Below, in pieces: positions 21,440 to 23,864 of a stretch of DNA of 23,864 bases (position 1 is the stretch's first letter; each line of letters begins with the position of its first letter). The translations under genes and the position numbers were made by a program. Source of the stretch: Methanobacteriota archaeon (GTDB lineage Archaea; Halobacteriota; Syntropharchaeia; JACQPP01); the NCBI GenBank assembly GCA_016207465.1, contig JACQPP010000104.1, positions 1 to 23,864 of the forward strand. Direction: 5' to 3'. Below the pieces are notes generated by a model that saw nothing but the letters and a program-made list of their open reading frames with translations, was not told where the DNA came from and did not search any database.

Positions 21440-22731
21440 CCCACCCAGGCCATCCGGGCCCCCAGGCGGCGCATGTCCCCCACGAACCCGGGGTAGGATT
21501 TGGCGATGCACTCCGCGCCCCGGATGGCCAGGGGGCCGAGGCGGAGCCCGGCGACGGCGAGGGCCATGGCGATGCGGTGGTCCCCGTGGGAGTCCACCCG
21601 GACCACGCTCCCCGGCCTTGGCCCCTTCTCCACCCGGAGGCCATCCCTCCTGGAGGTGGCGTGTGCGCCGAGCCGCGCGAACTCCTGGGCGGGGGCGGAG
21701 ATGCGGTCGCTCTCCTTCAGGCGGAGGTGGGCGGCGCCCCCTATCTCCATGGGCCCCTCGGTGAATAGGCCGAGCATGGCGAGGACGGGGACCAGGTCGG
21801 GGGTGTCCCGGGCGTTGACCTCGATTCCGCGGAGGGAGAAGGGGCCCCGCACCTCGAGGGCGTCTCCAGAATGGGAGACGCGGGCCCCCATCCGGCGCAG
21901 GTGGTCCGCCATGGCCCAGTCCCCCTGGGGGTCCCGCCGGGCCCCCCGGAGGACCACCCGGGAGTCCACCAGGGAGGCGGCGGCCAGCAGGAAGGAGGCG
22001 GAGGAGAGGTCCCCGGGGATGGAGAGGTCCCCCGGGTCCCCGTAGTGCTGGCGGGGGGGGATGGTGAACCGGCGGTATCCACGGCGGGCCACCCGGACCC
22101 CGTGCCTCCGGAGGACATCGAGGGTGATGTCCACGTAGGGGCGGGAGACCATGTCCCCCGGTATCTCCAGCACCGTCTCCGAGTCCCCGAGGGGGGCGGC
22201 CACGAGGAGGGCCGAGAGGAACTGGCTGCTGTAGATGTCCCCCGCGAGGCGCAGATGGCCCCCGGGAAACACCCCTCTCCCCTGGACCCGGAGGGGGACC
22301 CGGTGGTCGGCCCCACGCCCATGCACCCGCACCCCCAGGCGGCGGAGGCACTCCACCAGGTAGCCGTTGGGCCTCCGGCGGAGAGAGCCCTCCCCGTCGA
22401 GCACCACCTCCCCCCGGCAGAGGGAGGCCGCGGGCAGGAAGAGGCGGAGGCTGGTCCCCGACTCCCCGAACCGCAGCGGAGCCCGGGGGGTGCGGAGGCG
22501 GCCCCCGGTGCCCCGGATGTGCAGCCGGTCTCCCCGCGCCCGGGCGCGGGCCCCCAGGGCCCGGATGGCGTCGAGGCTCCTCCGGGTGTCATCGCACACC
22601 AGGGGGCCCCGGAGGGTGGACTCTCCGGCCAGCAGCCCCCCGAGGAGGGCCCGGTGGGTGTAGGACTTGGAGCCGGGGAGGCGCACGACCCCCCGAAGCC
22701 CGGGGGTGGGGCGGACCACCAATGTTGCCAT
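21409..22731 (-). CDS. aroA: 3-phosphoshikimate 1-carboxyvinyltransferase (EPSP synthase)
   Basis: A 440-residue enzyme of the shikimate pathway. It transfers the enolpyruvyl group of PEP to shikimate 3-phosphate, the step before chorismate. Active-site motifs are all visible: LPGSKSYTHRAL (K22, S23, R27), FGESGTSLR (R96), the catalytic D312 in TPDLVP, KESDR (K339 to R343), GDHRIAMA (D384 to R386) and a lysine at 411 in AKSYPGF. The GESGTS motif replaces the usual N-S/A-GT and may affect inhibitor binding (inference). Length is normal. The last 31 bases lie antisense to the end of secG. No other aro gene is nearby. The likely promoter is the T/A stretch at 22773-22783, shared with the iscX-like gene. 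Confidence 0.96.
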   Translation of the reverse strand: MATLVVRPTPGLRGVVRLPGSKSYTHRALLGGLLAGESTLRGPLVCDDTRRSLDAIRALGARARARGDRLHIRGTGGRLRTPRAPLRFGESGTSLRLFLPAASLCRGEVVLDGEGSLRRRPNGYLVECLRRLGVRVHGRGADHRVPLRVQGRGVFPGGHLRLAGDIYSSQFLSALLVAAPLGDSETVLEIPGDMVSRPYVDITLDVLRRHGVRVARRGYRRFTIPPRQHYGDPGDLSIPGDLSSASFLLAAASLVDSRVVLRGARRDPQGDWAMADHLRRMGARVSHSGDALEVRGPFSLRGIEVNARDTPDLVPVLAMLGLFTEGPMEIGGAAHLRLKESDRISAPAQEFARLGAHATSRRDGLRVEKGPRPGSVVRVDSHGDHRIAMALAVAGLRLGPLAIRGAECIAKSYPGFVGDMRRLGARMAWVGYRPTGNLPK

Positions 22732-22772
22732 GGGATTCCCTGGGGGGCCCCGGGGTTATCCCATTTTCGCGG

Positions 22773-22783
22773 GCTTTTTTATC
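22773..22783. promoter_or_regulatory. Shared AT box between aroA and the IscX-like gene
   Basis: GCTTTTTTATC is the main AT-rich stretch in the 79-bp gap. Rightward it is about 33 nt before ATG 22811; leftward (GATAAAAAAGC) it predicts a start near 22752, about 21 nt before ATG 22731. A second, weaker TTATC lies at 22756-22760. Confidence 0.45.
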
Positions 22784-22810
22784 CCCGGGGTCCAGTGAGC
22801 ATCAGGAGCC

Positions 22811-23020
22811 ATGGACTGGGACGACATCGAGGAGATTGCGGAGGCCCTCCAGGCCAAGCACCCGGATGTCAAGGACCCCTTCGACCTGCTGTTCACCCGG
22901 CTGATGGAGATGGTCCGCGGACTGGAGGGGTTCACCGGCCCGGTGGACCCCCGGGGGAACTACGAGAAGCGCCTGGAGGCCATCCAGGTCAAGTGGGCCG
23001 AGAACCTGGGGCTGGCCTGA
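22811..23020 (+). CDS. IscX-like iron-sulfur assembly accessory protein
   Basis: A 69-residue acidic protein that aligns by eye with IscX (YfhJ), a small helical, iron-binding partner of the cysteine desulfurase IscS. Shared points in order are W3-x-D, IEEIAEALQ..HPD near the N-terminus, LLFTRLMEMVRGLEGF in the middle, and EKRLEAIQVKWAE at the end, each matching E. coli IscX at the same spacing. In E. coli IscX tunes iron-sulfur cluster assembly. There is no isc operon here, so the partner is unknown. A shared AT box lies about 33 nt upstream. Its stop is one base from the stop of the convergent membrane protein. Confidence is good for the family and low for the role. Confidence 0.8.
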   Translation: MDWDDIEEIAEALQAKHPDVKDPFDLLFTRLMEMVRGLEGFTGPVDPRGNYEKRLEAIQVKWAENLGLA

Positions 23021-23021
23021 T

Positions 23022-23711
23022 TCACCCTGCCGCCGCAGGCCTCGGGGTCTCCAGTCTCTCGAGGTTGCGGGCCAGCCGGGCCATCTGGACATACCTCTCG
23101 CTCCAGGTGTGCTCGAAGCGCCGGAGGCTCCGGTGGGCCGCATACTCTGCGGGGTGGCGGGTCTCCATCCACCACTTCTCCCTCAGCCGGCGGAGACGTG
23201 GCCCGAGGGCCAGGAGCAGGGGGACCCCTGCCAGCGGATAGAGCCAGAGGGGAGGATGCCACGGCGGGGCCTCCGGGGTCTCCACCGCCGGACCCGGGGC
23301 CCCCTCCACGGCGAGGATGGAGTTCACCCAGACCTCCCGGGCCCCCGTCGGGGCGTAGAGGACAACAGTGCGGGGCTCCCCCGACAAGACCACCACGCGC
23401 TCCTCCAGGGTGAGGCCATCGGCCCGGAGAAGGAGCGCGTATCTCCCGGCCGGGGCCGCACCCAGGTCCACCTGCACCGCTACCCTCTGGGAGGGGCCCG
23501 GAGGGCCCTGACCCTCTATGAAAGCGCTGGCCGTTTTTTCGCCTGGGAGGAGGGGTAGAGGAGAGGTGGAACCTCCCTCTGGATGGAGGGCAAGGCGCTC
23601 CACAGGGGCCGGAGGCAGTGCTGCCGGTTCCCCGGCCCCCGCGACCACCATGGCCGCGAGGACGAGGGCCAGAATGCACCACCTCAGCCCCTGCCGGAAC
23701 GCCCCCACCAT
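23022..23711 (-). CDS. Membrane-anchored surface protein of unknown function
   Basis: The product has 229 residues. A hydrophobic segment at about 12-27 (CILALVLAAMVVAGAG) acts as a signal peptide or anchor. An extracytoplasmic beta-rich domain follows (about 60-135, VAVQVDLGAAPAGRYALLL then VVVLSGEPRTVVLYAPTGAREVWVN), with a Pro/Glu linker. A membrane helix (about 155-170, LWLYPLAGVPLLLALG) leads to a basic, Arg- and Trp-rich cytoplasmic tail (RLRRLREKWW onward). I do not recognise a family. The topology, with an outside domain and an inside tail, could suit a cell-envelope or signalling component, but this is inference. It converges on the IscX-like gene with one base between stops. No clear TATA box lies just upstream; transcription may begin in or beyond the structured region at 23738-23864. 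Confidence 0.68.
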   Translation of the reverse strand: MVGAFRQGLRWCILALVLAAMVVAGAGEPAALPPAPVERLALHPEGGSTSPLPLLPGEKTASAFIEGQGPPGPSQRVAVQVDLGAAPAGRYALLLRADGLTLEERVVVLSGEPRTVVLYAPTGAREVWVNSILAVEGAPGPAVETPEAPPWHPPLWLYPLAGVPLLLALGPRLRRLREKWWMETRHPAEYAAHRSLRRFEHTWSERYVQMARLARNLERLETPRPAAAG

Positions 23712-23737
23712 CAGCCACTATTTCAGCAACAGGGGAC

Positions 23738-23864
23738 CTATTCCACGATAGCCATGCACCCGGTATCGGTTTCCTCCGGTACAGTGATGCAGATGGCGGT
23801 TTTCATCGAAACGCCATCACGGGCCCCCCCTCGGGGGCTTGATGGCTGCTGCTCGCCACTGAAA
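23738..23864. other. Structured, lower-GC edge segment upstream of the membrane protein
   Basis: This stretch is less G/C-rich than the rest and holds three related segments: GATGGCG (23792-23798), CGCCATC (23812-23818) and TGATGGC (23840-23846). The middle one can pair with either neighbour. The second fold also includes GCCCCC/GGGGGC (23823-23838). On the minus strand a frame is open from the window edge to a TAG at 23738-23740 (41 codons, ending ITVPEETDTGCMAIVE). It could be the 3' end of a gene, but its codon use is unlike the neighbours. The segment could instead be a leader RNA for the membrane protein, or the edge of a repeat. The window ends before this can be settled. Confidence 0.4.

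Noticed and set aside
23783..23862. Possible C/D box guide RNA (GTGATGC at 23783, TGATGG at 23840, CTGA at 23859)
   Set aside because: The second C-like box and the D box are 13 nt apart as expected, but there is no D' box after the first C-like box, both C-like boxes deviate from consensus, and no terminal stem is visible within the window.
1..23864. CRISPR array, insertion sequence or prophage
   Set aside because: No regularly spaced repeats, no transposase, integrase or cas-like protein, and no phage structural gene were seen. The only repeats are the short intergenic ones reported.

Overview
The window reads as chromosomal DNA from a high-GC, uncultured euryarchaeal-type archaeon. Seen directly: an archaeal LonB protease with membrane segments inside its ATPase domain, a Sec61-beta/SecG subunit, a methanogen-type (type 2) seryl-tRNA synthetase, an archaeal glycyl-tRNA synthetase, an Lhr helicase, tRNA genes without an encoded CCA, and AT-rich TATA-like boxes about 25-30 nt upstream of many start codons. 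Type 2 SerRS is best known from methanogens and a few related lineages, but no methanogenesis gene is present. A Thermoplasmata-like or other deep euryarchaeal lineage is only an inference. Nothing points to a virus, plasmid or insertion sequence.

Layout. 1-350: tRNA-His(GUG) followed by a structured, gene-free leader. 347-2274 (+): a B12-binding radical SAM enzyme and a small unknown protein. 2271-3426 (-): a small membrane protein and two translationally coupled CBS-pair proteins. 3594-4962 (+): a DUF1326/DUF2182 pair, probably metal-related. 5138-6394 (+): a GH1 glycosidase. 6442-8371 (-): a secreted glycoprotein-like NEW3-domain protein and a haloalkane-dehalogenase-like hydrolase. 8467-11721 (+): a small unknown protein and the Lhr helicase. 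11648-12190 (-): a PaaI-like thioesterase overlapping the end of lhr. 12312-14414 (+): tRNA-Arg(UCU) and lonB. 14488-15060 (-) and 15140-16675 (+): a winged-helix regulator and type 2 serS, divergent around one TATATA box. 16739-21198 (-): a run of amidohydrolase, four-CBS protein, glyS and a PIG-L/LmbE deacetylase, each close behind the last but most with its own TATA-like box. 21257-21439 (+): secG. 21409-22731 (-): aroA. 22811-23020 (+): an IscX-like protein. 23022-23711 (-): a membrane-anchored surface protein. 23738-23864: a structured segment of lower GC at the edge.

Most genes are housekeeping: translation (two tRNAs, two class II synthetases), protein quality control and export (LonB, SecG), nucleic acid repair (Lhr) and aromatic amino-acid synthesis (AroA). 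Genes are packed tightly, with four convergent ends that overlap or nearly touch and several AT boxes that appear to serve two divergent genes.

I did not find a clear undescribed multi-gene system. The most unusual signals are non-coding: a 20-bp promoter block shared exactly by glyS and secG; an 11-bp inverted repeat spanning the glyS promoter and start; two copies of an AATCTGCG-type repeat; and two places, one at each end of the window, where three copies of a short segment can form mutually exclusive hairpins.
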